Shown here in pieces: positions 17,994 to 27,603 of a stretch of 64,000 bases of DNA (the stretch's first letter is position 1; every line of letters begins with the position of its first letter). Source of the DNA: Coleofasciculus sp937127375. GTDB taxonomy: Bacteria; Cyanobacteriota; Cyanobacteriia; Cyanobacteriales; Coleofasciculaceae. Made by a program: the position numbers and the translations under genes. The notes beneath the pieces were generated by a model. That model was not told the DNA's origin and made no database searches. It was given only the letters and a program-made list of their open reading frames with translations. The stretch is from NCBI GenBank assembly GCA_040218875.1, contig JAVJQP010000027.1, one strand, 5' to 3'.

Positions 17994-18474
17994 AAATCAA
18001 AGTTTAGAGGATGAAGGAGATGGTTGGTATCCATTTTACAGCACTTTTTTACAGCACTTTCTAACACGGTGTGGTACAGTAACAGCCATGAGCGAACCAA
18101 TTTATTTATGTATAGCGCTTCGCGCTGGTCTATTTACACGCCTGCGAGATGTATCCTTGATCAGGATTTTATAGAGCATTTGTACTACACCCCCAGGAGA
18201 GCAAACTGCTTTCTTGAGTAATTAAGAGGCAGTTATGCGATCGCGTCAAACCGTTGTACCGCCAAGTCCAAATCACAGAGGCAGTTGGCAGTGGTTGCTC
18301 CAGTTGTGCGATCGCATTGTGCCAGCCTTAGCTAAACCCACGCTGGCGGGAAGTATTTCTAGGACAGTCGATCAAAAAGTTTTCGGTTGACATAGCCTGA
18401 TAAATTTCAGCTTAAAGGCTTTGTCTGCCAAGCTTTTGAGTCGTCTCTACACAACATTTTTAGGGAACTTCAGT
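17994..18474. other. 481-bp intergenic region with decayed repeat sequence
   Basis: No gene is supported. Fragments such as TATAGCGCTTCGCGCT and AGAGCAAACTGCT (near 18112 and 18196) echo the ends of the large repeat cluster at 44004 and 58281. This looks like repeat debris; two HIP1 sites are also present. Confidence 0.4.
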
Positions 18475-18750
18475 CTATCCACCAGCCACAGCAGGGACAA
18501 TACTAACTTCATCGCCATCGCTGAGTTGGGTATTGGTGCCATCGAGAAAGCGAATATCTTCGCTATTGACGTAGAAGTTTAAAAAGCGGCGAGGCTTCCC
18601 TTGATCATCACACAAGCGTGCTTTAATTCCAGGACAACTAATTTCGAGTGAGTCCAAAAGTTCAGCAACATTGCCAGCGCTGCATTCAATCATAGCTTTA
18701 TTGTCAGTGAATTTCTGGAGGGTGGTAGGAATTAAAACTTTTACAGCCAT
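18475..18750 (-). CDS. MoaD/ThiS-family ubiquitin-like sulfur carrier
   Basis: A 91-aa beta-grasp protein (start ATG 18750, MAVKVLIPTTLQKF). It ends in the diglycine needed for C-terminal adenylation and thiocarboxylation (VSIVPAVAGG), and FYVNSEDIRFLDGTNTQLSDGDEVSI is the classic MoaD core. It lies downstream of thrC on the same strand, separated by a 288-bp gap that contains a hairpin repeat. The pairing of a sulfur carrier with a fold-type II PLP enzyme recalls CysO-CysM. Whether it serves molybdopterin, cysteine or homocysteine synthesis is open. Confidence 0.88.
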   Translation of the reverse strand: MAVKVLIPTTLQKFTDNKAMIECSAGNVAELLDSLEISCPGIKARLCDDQGKPRRFLNFYVNSEDIRFLDGTNTQLSDGDEVSIVPAVAGG

Positions 18751-18988
18751 AGATTTGGAATCAGTGATTAATGGGTAAATGTTCGAGATGTTTCCAAGTA
18801 GAGATATAGGGAAACAACTTAAGGTGATAAGCAATACTGGTCAGCTTTTGGGCTGTGTACTCGCACTTTTTGCCTCCCTTCTTCTACCCAAGCCGGGTTA
18901 ACTACCCCCTTCATGAGTAGAGACAAGGCAACAGGCTTTCATCGGCTAAGGGATAAAGGGGGTTCCTGTCGTCGGATTTGGTATTACT

Positions 18989-19014
18989 CCCCTCTCCCAA
19001 GCTTGGGAGAGGGG
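18989..19014. repeat. 26-bp perfect palindrome between thrC and moaD-like gene
   Basis: CCCCTCTCCCAAG pairs with CTTGGGAGAGGGG, followed by CTGGGGGTGAGGG. It is a dispersed cyanobacterial repeat and could also attenuate transcription from thrC into the moaD-like gene. Confidence 0.65.
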
Positions 19015-19038
19015 CTGGGGGTGAGGGTTGTCAACGTA

Positions 19039-20343
19039 TTAAACCAAGACTTGTTGCCATTCCAAACGGTCAAGGGTGTGCGCCCGTTCTAATGCTCGCT
19101 CAAAGCTGTCTAATTTGGGTTCAATGGTGAGGGGTTCACCAATATAGCCTTGAACTGCTTCTTGGGTTTTAAGTCCATTCCCAGTTATATAAGCAACGGT
19201 GGTTTCATCGGGGTTAATTTTTCCAGCTTCCACCAATTTTTTGAGAACGGCGATGGTTGTACCACCAGCGGTTTCGGTAAAGATACCTTCAGTTTCAGCT
19301 AGCAGTTTCATGCCTTCGACGATTTCGGCGTCGGTGACGGATTCAATATTACCGTTGGTTTTCTGGGCGATCTCTAGGGCGTAAATGCCATCAGCAGGAT
19401 TTCCGATCGCGATCGACTTAGCAATTGTACTCGGTTTTACCGGAGTGACGAAATCCCGTCCTTCCCGGAAAGCTTGGGCAATGGGAGAACAGCCTTCGGC
19501 TTGTGCGCCACTGAAGCGAACCGCTTTATCCGCCACTAAACCCGTTTTGACGAACTCTTGGAAGCCTTTGTAAATTTTTGTGAACAGAGAACCGGAAGCC
19601 AAGGGCGACACAATATGATCCGGTAGCTGCCAACCCAGTTGTTCGGCGACTTCAAAGCCCAGAGTTTTTGAGCCTTCTGAATAATAAGGACGCAAGTTAA
19701 TGTTGACAAATCCCCAACCATGGGTATTGGCAACCTCACAACAGAGGCGGTTGACCTGATCATAATTGCCTTGCACCGCCATTACGGTAGGGTTGTAGAT
19801 TAATGTACCTAAGACTTTGCCAGCTTCTAAGTCAGCCGGAATAAATACACAACAATCTAAGCCAGCATGTGCCGCGATCGCAGCGGTAGAATTGGCTAAG
19901 TTCCCTGTACTCGCACAAGATACGGTAGAAAATCCTAATTCTCTAGCTCTAGTTAAGGCTACAGATACCACCCGATCCTTGAAACTCAAGGTGGGCATAT
20001 TTACAGCATCATTTTTAATATAAAGATTTTTTAGACCCAGGCGGCGGGCGAGGCGATGGGATTTGACTAGAGGTGTCATCCCTGTCCCCACATCAATAGG
20101 ATTATCGGTAGCCACGGGTAGGAAGGAACGATAGCGCCAAATTGAATTCGGACCTGACTGAATCGTCTCACGGGTGACGTGGCGGCGCAGGGCGTCATAG
20201 TTGTAGGTGACTTCCAACGGACCGAAGCAGAACTCGCAAACGTGGATGGGTTGGAGTTCATATTCAGCACCACACTCTTTACAGGTGAGGTTCTTGAATG
20301 TGGCAGAAGTGCTGGAGATATGGGGGGTAGTTGCCTGGGTCAT
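19039..20343 (-). CDS. thrC: Threonine synthase
   Basis: A 434-aa fold-type II PLP enzyme converting O-phosphohomoserine to threonine. An N-terminal zinc-ribbon-like pair (CKECG and CEFCFGP, residues 20-43) is followed by the PLP lysine in PTLSFKDRVV, the STGNLANSTAAIAAHAG block, and a C-terminal TETAGGTTIAVLKKL. The length and layout fit the short archaeal/cyanobacterial class. The start ATG at 20343 is followed by a serine/threonine-rich leader, so a slightly later start is possible. A moaD-like gene follows on the same strand. Confidence 0.94.
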   Translation of the reverse strand: MTQATTPHISSTSATFKNLTCKECGAEYELQPIHVCEFCFGPLEVTYNYDALRRHVTRETIQSGPNSIWRYRSFLPVATDNPIDVGTGMTPLVKSHRLARRLGLKNLYIKNDAVNMPTLSFKDRVVSVALTRARELGFSTVSCASTGNLANSTAAIAAHAGLDCCVFIPADLEAGKVLGTLIYNPTVMAVQGNYDQVNRLCCEVANTHGWGFVNINLRPYYSEGSKTLGFEVAEQLGWQLPDHIVSPLASGSLFTKIYKGFQEFVKTGLVADKAVRFSGAQAEGCSPIAQAFREGRDFVTPVKPSTIAKSIAIGNPADGIYALEIAQKTNGNIESVTDAEIVEGMKLLAETEGIFTETAGGTTIAVLKKLVEAGKINPDETTVAYITGNGLKTQEAVQGYIGEPLTIEPKLDSFERALERAHTLDRLEWQQVLV

Positions 20344-20447
20344 GATGTGGTCTCTCTCTTATTCGTCACTGTTTTGCTGATAGTATCACAGCGCAAAACC
20401 ACCGTCAAATATACCCGACCTTTTTTGTCGGGTTTGATTTTGCCGAG

Positions 20448-20555
20448 GGGGAGATGGGTAAGATGGGGGAGCTGGGGAAGCTGGGGGAGCTGGGGAAGCT
20501 GGGTAAGATGGGGGAGCTGGGGAAGCTGGGGAAGCTGGGGGAGATGGGGGACAAA
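20448..20555. repeat. GGGGAGCTGGGGAAGCT tandem low-complexity array
   Basis: About ten imperfect 9-bp units (GGGGAGCTG, GGGAAGCTG, GGTAAGATG) lie between the divergent thrC and WD40 genes. They read as PQLPQLP or WGSWGSWG in spurious frames. Similar 9-12 bp arrays lie inside menC. Confidence 0.8.
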
Positions 20556-20573
20556 AGTTCTATAGCCCATTAC

Positions 20574-20615
20574 CCTATTGCCTATTGCCTATTGCCTATT
20601 GCCTATTGCCTATTG
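20574..20615. repeat. Six heptamer repeats (CCTATTG) before the WD40 start
   Basis: Six exact copies of the heptanucleotide CCTATTG end 8 bp before the ATG at 20624, occupying the normal ribosome-binding position. Heptamer short tandem repeats (STRR) are known from filamentous cyanobacteria. No Shine-Dalgarno sequence is visible beyond them. Confidence 0.9.
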
Positions 20616-20623
20616 CCTGACAA

Positions 20624-23600
20624 ATGACGAACACTTCCCTTTATCAAGTCGGTGGGAGTCTACACAAAGATGCTCCCACCTATGTTCAACGAAAAGCCGA
20701 TCGCGAACTGTATCAAGCTCTAAAACAGGGTGAGTTTTGCTATGTTCTCAACTGTCGGCAAATGGGAAAATCCTCTCTATTAGTTCAAACCCACCATCGC
20801 TTGCAAGAAGAAGGATTCCAATGTGCCACGCTTGATATGACCATGATAGGTTCGGAAACGATTACGCCTGATCAGTGGTATAAGGGATTAGTTCTGGATT
20901 TAACCCGCAAATTTAAACTGTTTAAAACGGTAAATTTAAAAAAGTGGTGGCAGGAGCAAGAAGATATTTCGTTGCCTCAACGATTTAATAAATTTATCAG
21001 CGAAATCCTTTTAACTCATTTCCCTACCAAAAACATTATTATATTCATCGATGAAATTGATAGTATTTTAAGCTTGAATTTTCCTATTGATGACTTTTTT
21101 GCTCTAATTCGGTTTTGTTATAATCAACGTAGTCTAGAATCTGACTACAATCGCCTCACCTTTGCCATTTTCGGTGTAGCTACACCCAGCGATTTAATTA
21201 CCGACAAAAAGCGTACCCCATTTAATATTGGCAAAGCCATCGAACTACACGGCTTTCAACTGGACGAAGCCCAACCCTTAGCCCAAGGATTCAGCCAACA
21301 ATTTGCTAAACCTGAAGCCATTATTAAAGAAATATTAGCCTGGACAGGAGGGCAACCTTTTTTAACCCAAAAGCTATGTCAACTGGTGCTAGACGTGGCG
21401 CAAAATACAGTGAGAGATGATCTAAAAATCCCACCTGGTACTGAAGCCTTTTGGGTTGAATCCGTGGTACGCGATCGCATAATTCGCCATTGGGAATCTC
21501 AGGATGAACCAGAACACCTACGTACCGTTCGCGATCGCCTGTTGAGAAACGAAGCACGGGCGGGTAGATTACTGGGCATTTATCAACAAATTTTACAGGA
21601 AATTGACATCGAAGCCGATGATAGTCGAGAGCAAACGGAATTATTATTATCAGGTTTAGTCGTCAAAGAACAAGGACAATTAAAACTAAAAAATAGAATT
21701 TATCCAGCCGTTTTTAACCGGGACTGGGTTGAAAAACAATTAAACCATCTGCGTCCTTACTCTCAAACCTTGGCAGCTTGGGTGGAATCTCAATTTGCTG
21801 ATTCATCACGACTCTTGCGGGGACAAGCATTAAAAGATGCCCAAGACTGGTCTCAGGGCAAAAGTTTAAGTGATTTAGATTATCACTTCTTAGCCGCCAG
21901 TCAAACCTGCGATCGCAATGAAGTTCAACAGCAGATAGAAGCCGAACGTATCAAGGAAGTTGAAGCCCGCCTTGCTGCTGAACGTCAGATGGCAAAAAAG
22001 CAGCGACTACTATTAGTAACCTTTGCCATGATGTTGGTTATCGTCAGTGGATTAGCCGGAGCAATTATGGTTCAAAATCGCAGGTTAGCGATTAGTGAAA
22101 TTGAAGCAATTACGACCTCTTCAGAATCACTATTTGCCCTGGATCAACGATTAGATGCATTAATCGCCGCCCTGCGAGCCAAACAGAAAGTACAGGCATT
22201 AGGTCGAGTAGATACCCAGACCCAAAATTCGGTTGAGAGAGTGATACGAAAGGCAGTGTATGGTGTCAGAGAACATAACCGCCTCTCTGGTCATCACCAG
22301 CAAGTCCATGATGTAACATTTAGTCCTGATGGTTCAATAATTGCCTCAGGAGGTGACGATAAAACAATTAAGCTTTGGCAACCTGATGGAACGTTATTAA
22401 CTACATTTCAAGCACACAGCGATACCATCAAAAGCGTAGCGTTTAGCCCCGACAGTCAACTCATTGCTTCGGCAAGTAAGGATACAACAGTGAAACTGTG
22501 GCGACGCGATGGCACGTTAGTTACCACACTGAATGGGCATAATAAGCAAGTGAATAGTGTCACCTTTAGTCCCAATGGTCAGATGTTAGTCACTGGTAGT
22601 GATGATCAGACAATAAAACTTTGGACAATTGATCGGACTTGCCTGAATTTAGCAGACAAGGCAGATGAAGTTGGGTTTAATAATATCAGGGTAATAACAC
22701 AGAATAGTCGTCAAAACTGCTTTGTCCCTAAAATTATCGAAGGGCATCGCGAACAAGTGCGGAGTGTGGCGTTTAGTCCAGATGGTCAATACTTTGCCTC
22801 TGCCAGTTGGGATAACACCGTTAAACTTTGGACGCCTAATGGTACGTTACTGAAAACTCTCAATGGTCATCAGAGTGGGGTAAATCATGTAACCGTTAGT
22901 CCCAATGGCAAATTTGTGGCTTCAAGTTCTATAGATGGAACCGTCAAACTCTGGCAGCCTGATGGAATATTACTGAAAACGTTAGTCGGACATACGGATG
23001 GAGTTTTTGGTTTAGCCTTTAGTCCTGATAGTCAAACCCTTGCTTCGGCAAGTTGGGATCAAACTGTTAGACTTTGGCAAACAGATGGAACTGAACTTAC
23101 TGTTTTGAAAGGACATCAAAATGGACTCTGGGCGGTGGCGTTTAGCCCGGATGGTCAAATGTTGGCGTCTGCAAGTTTGGATAGTACCATTAAACTTTGG
23201 ACGCCAGGAAAAACCTTGTTAACCTTTCTCCAAGGACATCAGGATGCGGTTTGGGGTATTGATTTTAGTCCGGATAGTCAAACTCTGGTTTCTGGGAGTT
23301 GGGATGGTGCGATAAAACTCTGGCGACGTGAGGGTCAGGTGTTGGCGTCTTTTGAGGGGCATAATCAAGCGGTGTTCGATGTTGCTGTTGCCCCTCCAGT
23401 GAAGGGTAATTTGTCCTCTGACAATGGCAGGGTGAAGAATAAAATAAATAATCAAGACAATAGGAAAATTATTGAATCACTGCCAACAAATGAGCTAATA
23501 ATTGCCTCAGCGAGTCGAGATGAAACGATTAAACTTTGGCAGGGTGATGGGACGTTATTGAAAACGTTACGGGGACATAACAGTGAAATTTTCAGTGTCG

Positions 23601-24286
23601 CCTTTAGCCCAGAGGGTCAGTTGCTTGCCTCTGCTAGTAGCGATAAAACTGTCAAACTTTGGACACGAGACGGTGAATTGCAGAAAACTTTAACGGGACA
23701 TAATGGTGTTGTTGACTGTGTAGCCTTTAGTCCAGATGGTCAGTTGATTGCCTCAGCAGGTGAAGATAAAACGATTAAACTTTGGACAAGGGAGGGCATC
23801 TTGTTGAATACCTTAACCGGACATGGTGATAGTATTCGTGCCTTAGCCTTTAGTCCCGATAGTCAACGCCTTGCCTCTGCCAGTTGGGATAATACAATTA
23901 AACTTTGGACAAGGGAGGGCATCTTACTAGCCACTCTAGACGGGCATCGCGATCGCGTCAACGATATTGCATTTAGTCCCGATGGGCAATTTCTGGCGTC
24001 TGCGAGTTTGGATAAGACGGTTAAACTGTGGCGCAATGATGGTACACTCCTAGTCACCTTAGAAGCCCATGGCGATCGCGTCTATGATGTCACCTTTAGT
24101 CCCGATGGTCGCACCCTTGCCTCTGCTAGTGTAGACAAAACGATCATTTTGTGGGATTTAGAGCGTACCATTGACCTGAATCAGATTTGGGCGTTTGGTT
24201 GCGATTGGGTGGAGGACTATCTGCGGACGAATGTTAACGTGAAGGAACAGGACAAAAAAGTTTGTGACAATGTTCGCCATCCTTAA
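20624..24286 (+). CDS. AAA-like ATPase fused to 14 WD40 repeats
   Basis: A 1220-aa protein. The N-terminal AAA-35-type domain (YVQRKADRELYQALKQGEFC, with the atypical P-loop NCRQMGKSSL at 43-52 and Walker B IIIFIDEIDSIL near 140) is followed by a helical region and one membrane-spanning segment near 463-485 (LLLVTFAMMLVIVSGLAGAI). Fourteen WD40 repeats end in KLW or ILW, enough for two seven-bladed propellers. The ninth repeat is interrupted by a hydrophilic stretch (residues about 926-960). The layout suggests a cytosolic ATPase anchored to the membrane with a propeller scaffold. Substrate is unknown; such proteins are common in filamentous cyanobacteria. Confidence 0.9.
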   Translation: MTNTSLYQVGGSLHKDAPTYVQRKADRELYQALKQGEFCYVLNCRQMGKSSLLVQTHHRLQEEGFQCATLDMTMIGSETITPDQWYKGLVLDLTRKFKLFKTVNLKKWWQEQEDISLPQRFNKFISEILLTHFPTKNIIIFIDEIDSILSLNFPIDDFFALIRFCYNQRSLESDYNRLTFAIFGVATPSDLITDKKRTPFNIGKAIELHGFQLDEAQPLAQGFSQQFAKPEAIIKEILAWTGGQPFLTQKLCQLVLDVAQNTVRDDLKIPPGTEAFWVESVVRDRIIRHWESQDEPEHLRTVRDRLLRNEARAGRLLGIYQQILQEIDIEADDSREQTELLLSGLVVKEQGQLKLKNRIYPAVFNRDWVEKQLNHLRPYSQTLAAWVESQFADSSRLLRGQALKDAQDWSQGKSLSDLDYHFLAASQTCDRNEVQQQIEAERIKEVEARLAAERQMAKKQRLLLVTFAMMLVIVSGLAGAIMVQNRRLAISEIEAITTSSESLFALDQRLDALIAALRAKQKVQALGRVDTQTQNSVERVIRKAVYGVREHNRLSGHHQQVHDVTFSPDGSIIASGGDDKTIKLWQPDGTLLTTFQAHSDTIKSVAFSPDSQLIASASKDTTVKLWRRDGTLVTTLNGHNKQVNSVTFSPNGQMLVTGSDDQTIKLWTIDRTCLNLADKADEVGFNNIRVITQNSRQNCFVPKIIEGHREQVRSVAFSPDGQYFASASWDNTVKLWTPNGTLLKTLNGHQSGVNHVTVSPNGKFVASSSIDGTVKLWQPDGILLKTLVGHTDGVFGLAFSPDSQTLASASWDQTVRLWQTDGTELTVLKGHQNGLWAVAFSPDGQMLASASLDSTIKLWTPGKTLLTFLQGHQDAVWGIDFSPDSQTLVSGSWDGAIKLWRREGQVLASFEGHNQAVFDVAVAPPVKGNLSSDNGRVKNKINNQDNRKIIESLPTNELIIASASRDETIKLWQGDGTLLKTLRGHNSEIFSVAFSPEGQLLASASSDKTVKLWTRDGELQKTLTGHNGVVDCVAFSPDGQLIASAGEDKTIKLWTREGILLNTLTGHGDSIRALAFSPDSQRLASASWDNTIKLWTREGILLATLDGHRDRVNDIAFSPDGQFLASASLDKTVKLWRNDGTLLVTLEAHGDRVYDVTFSPDGRTLASASVDKTIILWDLERTIDLNQIWAFGCDWVEDYLRTNVNVKEQDKKVCDNVRHP

Positions 24287-24287
24287 C

Positions 24288-24382
24288 ACGAATCGCACGC
24301 TCCTGGTATGCTGGTGGGTTGAGCGGTGGGTTTCGACTTCGCTCAACCCACCCTACAGTATATTAAGGGTTTTGGCGATCCC
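24288..24382. repeat. Repeat family B, copy 1
   Basis: The order CGAAT.GCACGCTCCT, GGTGGGTTGAGC with its inverted copy GCTCAACCCACCCTAC, then ATTAAGGGTTTTGGCGATCC. The same order appears at 36936-37008, and the first part at 63954-64000. Confidence 0.75.
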
Positions 24383-24467
24383 AAACTTATCCTTATCGCT
24401 ATATATTTTTATCAATACAGTGTGGTCATTCAGAACAAAAAATTGATATTTTTATCACTTCTACAAT

Positions 24468-24977
24468 ATGGATACTTTGACAAAATTAGCGAATCGCCGT
24501 TATTTTGACCAACACCTTCAACAAGAATGGCATCATTTACATATAGAACAATCCCCCCTATCCTTAATTTTATGTGACATTGATTGTTTCCAAACCTACA
24601 ATAAAATTTATGGCACAGCAGCGGGGGATGAGTGCTTACAACGCATTGCTGATTGCCTACGTCGCTGTGTCAAGCGGACAACAGATATCGTCGCACGTTA
24701 TGGGGGAGAAGAATTTGCGATTCTTTTACCGCATACTAATGCTATGGGAGCTTTTCAAGTAGCAGAAAAGATGCGAGAGAAAATCAAATCCCAAAGCATT
24801 GAATTTCAACCGCCTGGCACGTTCAATTTACCCGCGCCTGTTGTCACCGTTAGTTTTGGCGTTGCCTGTTTGGTTGACCCCCATACTGACATTGATGCTT
24901 TGATTATGGCGGCAAATCAAGCCCTTTATCTATCGAAACAGCAAGGACGCGATCGCGTTACCCTGAGTTCAGTATAA
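24468..24977 (+). CDS. GGDEF-domain diguanylate cyclase, minimal or 5'-truncated
   Basis: A 169-aa protein that is only a GGDEF domain. It starts right at the DTLTKLANRR motif, carries CDIDCFQTYN for metal binding, the active-site GGEEF at 79-83, and an RxxD inhibitory-site motif (RTTD, 70-73) five residues upstream. No sensor or linker precedes it. Repeat family B lies immediately upstream, so the gene may be the surviving 3' end of a longer sensor gene. Alternatively it is an intact stand-alone cyclase. The active site looks complete. Confidence 0.85.
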   Translation: MDTLTKLANRRYFDQHLQQEWHHLHIEQSPLSLILCDIDCFQTYNKIYGTAAGDECLQRIADCLRRCVKRTTDIVARYGGEEFAILLPHTNAMGAFQVAEKMREKIKSQSIEFQPPGTFNLPAPVVTVSFGVACLVDPHTDIDALIMAANQALYLSKQQGRDRVTLSSV

Positions 24978-25192
24978 GTATGGATCTGTCTGCCGCAGAA
25001 AACTGACAGTTAGATTGGGTGTGGGGTGTGGGACATGTAGCTGTTCCCTAACCAATGACAAATGACTAATGTCACACATTGCAACGTATTGTAAACAGAT
25101 GTTGCGACCAATTTAAAAATATGTTGCGAAATGCACCAAACCTTAAATCTGGTCTTATCCTTGGAACTTAAAGAAATGTGTCGAGGTTGATG

Positions 25193-25504
25193 ATGGAACA
25201 ATTTAACAAATATCGCTTGATCTGCACCCTGAGTTTTGGCGATATCTATGGACAAGTCATTGTGTGGTTAATCGTCATTTTCATAAGTCTTGCCTCTGCA
25301 CTAGCGCTGTGGAGTGCCGATCGCCAAATTTATGCGTTGGCAACGGTGGGATTAGTATTGGTCTTGTCTTTGCCTTTTTTACTTTTTGCCTTTGTGACCA
25401 CATTGCTCAATCATATTGAAATACTAGCAATGGATGAGCAGGAAACAACGGCTGCCGATCGCAGCAGTCGCGGTGCATCCCAACCGGCTCAGGCAACGAG
25501 CTAG
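25193..25504 (+). CDS. Small two-TM membrane protein upstream of sdhA
   Basis: A 103-aa protein with two hydrophobic segments (IVWLIVIFISLASALALW and LATVGLVLVLSLPFLLFAFVTTL), a short soluble N-terminus and a polar tail. A GAGG at 25183-25186 supports ATG 25193 over ATG 25190 or GTG 25178. Its position before sdhA suggests a link to succinate dehydrogenase, but it lacks the heme-ligand histidines of SdhC/SdhD and a repeat separates the genes. Function is unknown. Confidence 0.7.
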   Translation: MEQFNKYRLICTLSFGDIYGQVIVWLIVIFISLASALALWSADRQIYALATVGLVLVLSLPFLLFAFVTTLLNHIEILAMDEQETTAADRSSRGASQPAQATS

Positions 25505-25553
25505 TACCATTCGACTCTAAGTCAGACTAACGTTTCACGGGATGTGGTGTCTC

Positions 25554-25614
25554 TGTAGGGGCGGGTTTCACCACTATCTTTTCGGTTGCAACCGGATGTA
25601 ACTAAACCCGCCCC
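25554..25614. repeat. Palindromic repeat family A, copy 3
   Basis: TGTAGGGGCGGGTTTCACC to ACTAAACCCGCCCC, between the small membrane protein and sdhA. The interior carries its own CGGTTGCAACCG palindrome. Confidence 0.85.
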
Positions 25615-25680
25615 GACTTTCGGTAAGGAATTTTAGTAATCAGTCAAGATAGATAACAGCAGAAATTCAATCGAGTTGAG

Positions 25681-27408
25681 ATGCGAGAACACGATGTCAT
25701 TATTGTCGGCGGTGGTTTAGCCGGGTGTCGGGCGGCGTTGGAAATTAAACGCACTGATCCGAAGCTGAATGTCGCACTGGTTGCCAAAACCCATCCGATT
25801 CGTTCCCACTCCGTTGCGGCGCAAGGGGGAATGGCGGCGACGCTGAAAAATGTGGATGCGGAGGATACCTGGGAAGCCCACGCTTTTGATACGGTTAAAG
25901 GTTCGGATTATCTGGCGGATCAAGATGCGGTGGAAATCCTCACCCGCGAAGCCCCCGATGTGGTGGTTGATTTAGAACATCTGGGGGTACTCTTTTCCCG
26001 CTTACCTGATGGTCGCATTGCCCAACGTGCCTTTGGGGGTCATTCCCATCGCCGAACCTGCTATGCTGCCGATAAAACGGGTCATGCGATTCTGCATGAA
26101 CTGGTAAGTAATCTCCGCAAGAATGACGTGACGGTTTACGAAGAATGGTACGTCATGCGGCTGATTTTGGAAGATGGGCAGGCAAAAGGGGTGGTAATGT
26201 TTAACCTCCTGACGACTCACCTGCAAGTGGTACGGGCAAAGGCGGTGATGTTTGCCACCGGGGGCTATGGACGGGTGTTTAATACCACCTCCAATGATTT
26301 TGCCTCGACGGGGGATGGTTTAGCCATGTCTGCTTTAGCGGGGGTACCGTTGGAGGATATGGAGTTTGTCCAGTTTCATCCAACCGGGTTGTATCCTGTG
26401 GGTGTGTTAATTTCCGAAGCGGTACGAGGTGAAGGGGCGTATCTAATTAATAGCGAAGGCGATCGCTTCATGGCAAATTATGCCCCCAGTAAAATGGAAC
26501 TCGCCCCACGAGATATTACCTCACGCGCGATCGCATTAGAAATTCGTGCGGGTCGCGGGGTGCATCCGGATGGGAATCCTGGAGGTCCTTGTGTCTATCT
26601 GGACTTGCGGCACATGGGCAAGGAAAAGATTATGAGTCGGATTCCCTTCTGTTGGGAAGAAGCCCACCGACTTGTTGGGGTTGATGCCGTATACGAACCC
26701 ATGCCCGTGCGTCCTACTGCCCATTATTCCATGGGTGGCATCCCCGTCAATACCGATGGACAGGTGCGAAGTGGACCCGATGGATTGGTTGATGGATTTT
26801 TTGCCGCCGGGGAATCGGCTTGTGTCTCGGTTCACGGTGCCAATCGTTTGGGGAGTAATTCCCTGCTAGAATGCGTGGTTTACGGCAAACGAACGGGGGC
26901 TGCGATCGCGCAATATATTCAAAACCGCAAATTACCCGACATTGATGAGCAAGTCTACCTCAATGCTGCTCAAAATAAGATTAATGCATTGCTGGGTCAA
27001 TCCGGAAGCCTACGCATCGACGAACTGCGTCAAAACTTCCAAGACTGCATGACTCAATACTGCGGCGTCTTCCGCACCGAGGCGTTAATGGAGGAAGGAT
27101 TGAATCAACTGCAACAGTTGAAACAGCAGTATGAAACTATCTATTTAGATGACAAAGGAAGCTGCTGGAACACGGAATTAATCGAGGCTTTAGAACTGCG
27201 GAATCTGATGGTGGTTGGGGAAATTATTCTCACCTCTGCCCTAAATCGCCAAGAAAGTCGGGGTGCCCATTCTCGCGAGGATTATCCCCAACGGGATGAT
27301 ACCAATTTTTTGAAGCATACCTTGGCGTACTATTCCTCAGCCGGAATTGATTTGCAGTATAAATCGGTGGCGATGACCCGATTTGAACCCCAAGAACGCA
27401 AGTATTAA
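25681..27408 (+). CDS. sdhA: Succinate dehydrogenase/fumarate reductase flavoprotein subunit
   Basis: A 575-aa flavoprotein. It has an N-terminal dinucleotide fold (IVGGGLAGCRAALEI), the FAD-linkage region RSHSVAAQGGMAATL, active-site blocks GGHSHRRTCYAADKTGH and EFVQFHPTGLYPVG, RGEGAYLIN, and PTAHYSMGGIPV, then GANRLGSNSLLECVVYGKR. It oxidises succinate and feeds electrons to the thylakoid quinone pool in cyanobacteria. No sdhB or membrane-anchor gene is adjacent, as is usual in this phylum. Confidence 0.95.
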   Translation: MREHDVIIVGGGLAGCRAALEIKRTDPKLNVALVAKTHPIRSHSVAAQGGMAATLKNVDAEDTWEAHAFDTVKGSDYLADQDAVEILTREAPDVVVDLEHLGVLFSRLPDGRIAQRAFGGHSHRRTCYAADKTGHAILHELVSNLRKNDVTVYEEWYVMRLILEDGQAKGVVMFNLLTTHLQVVRAKAVMFATGGYGRVFNTTSNDFASTGDGLAMSALAGVPLEDMEFVQFHPTGLYPVGVLISEAVRGEGAYLINSEGDRFMANYAPSKMELAPRDITSRAIALEIRAGRGVHPDGNPGGPCVYLDLRHMGKEKIMSRIPFCWEEAHRLVGVDAVYEPMPVRPTAHYSMGGIPVNTDGQVRSGPDGLVDGFFAAGESACVSVHGANRLGSNSLLECVVYGKRTGAAIAQYIQNRKLPDIDEQVYLNAAQNKINALLGQSGSLRIDELRQNFQDCMTQYCGVFRTEALMEEGLNQLQQLKQQYETIYLDDKGSCWNTELIEALELRNLMVVGEIILTSALNRQESRGAHSREDYPQRDDTNFLKHTLAYYSSAGIDLQYKSVAMTRFEPQERKY

Positions 27409-27459
27409 GCAATTCTTGCTCCCCTCTCCTCATTCTCCCCTTACTAAGGAGGAAACGTT

Positions 27460-27482
27460 CCCTCCCCTTGATCAGGGGAGGG
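27460..27482. repeat. CCCTCCCC palindrome repeat
   Basis: CCCTCCCC, TTGATCA loop and GGGGAGGG, followed by TTAGGGAGAGG. It is a relative of the repeat at 53-73. Confidence 0.65.
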
Positions 27483-27603
27483 TTAGGGAGAGGTTGTGTC
27501 AAACTATTGCGTTCGTAAATCATCCTCAAACCCTTACTGTTCCCTGTTCCCTGTTAAGAGTTCCCTAATCTCAACCGTTAACAACCTGCCCCAACATCTG
27601 GAA

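Noticed and set aside
20340..20570. Minus frame with PQLPQLP repeats and a plus frame with WGSWGSWG
   Set aside because: Both are translations of a non-coding tandem repeat between divergent genes.
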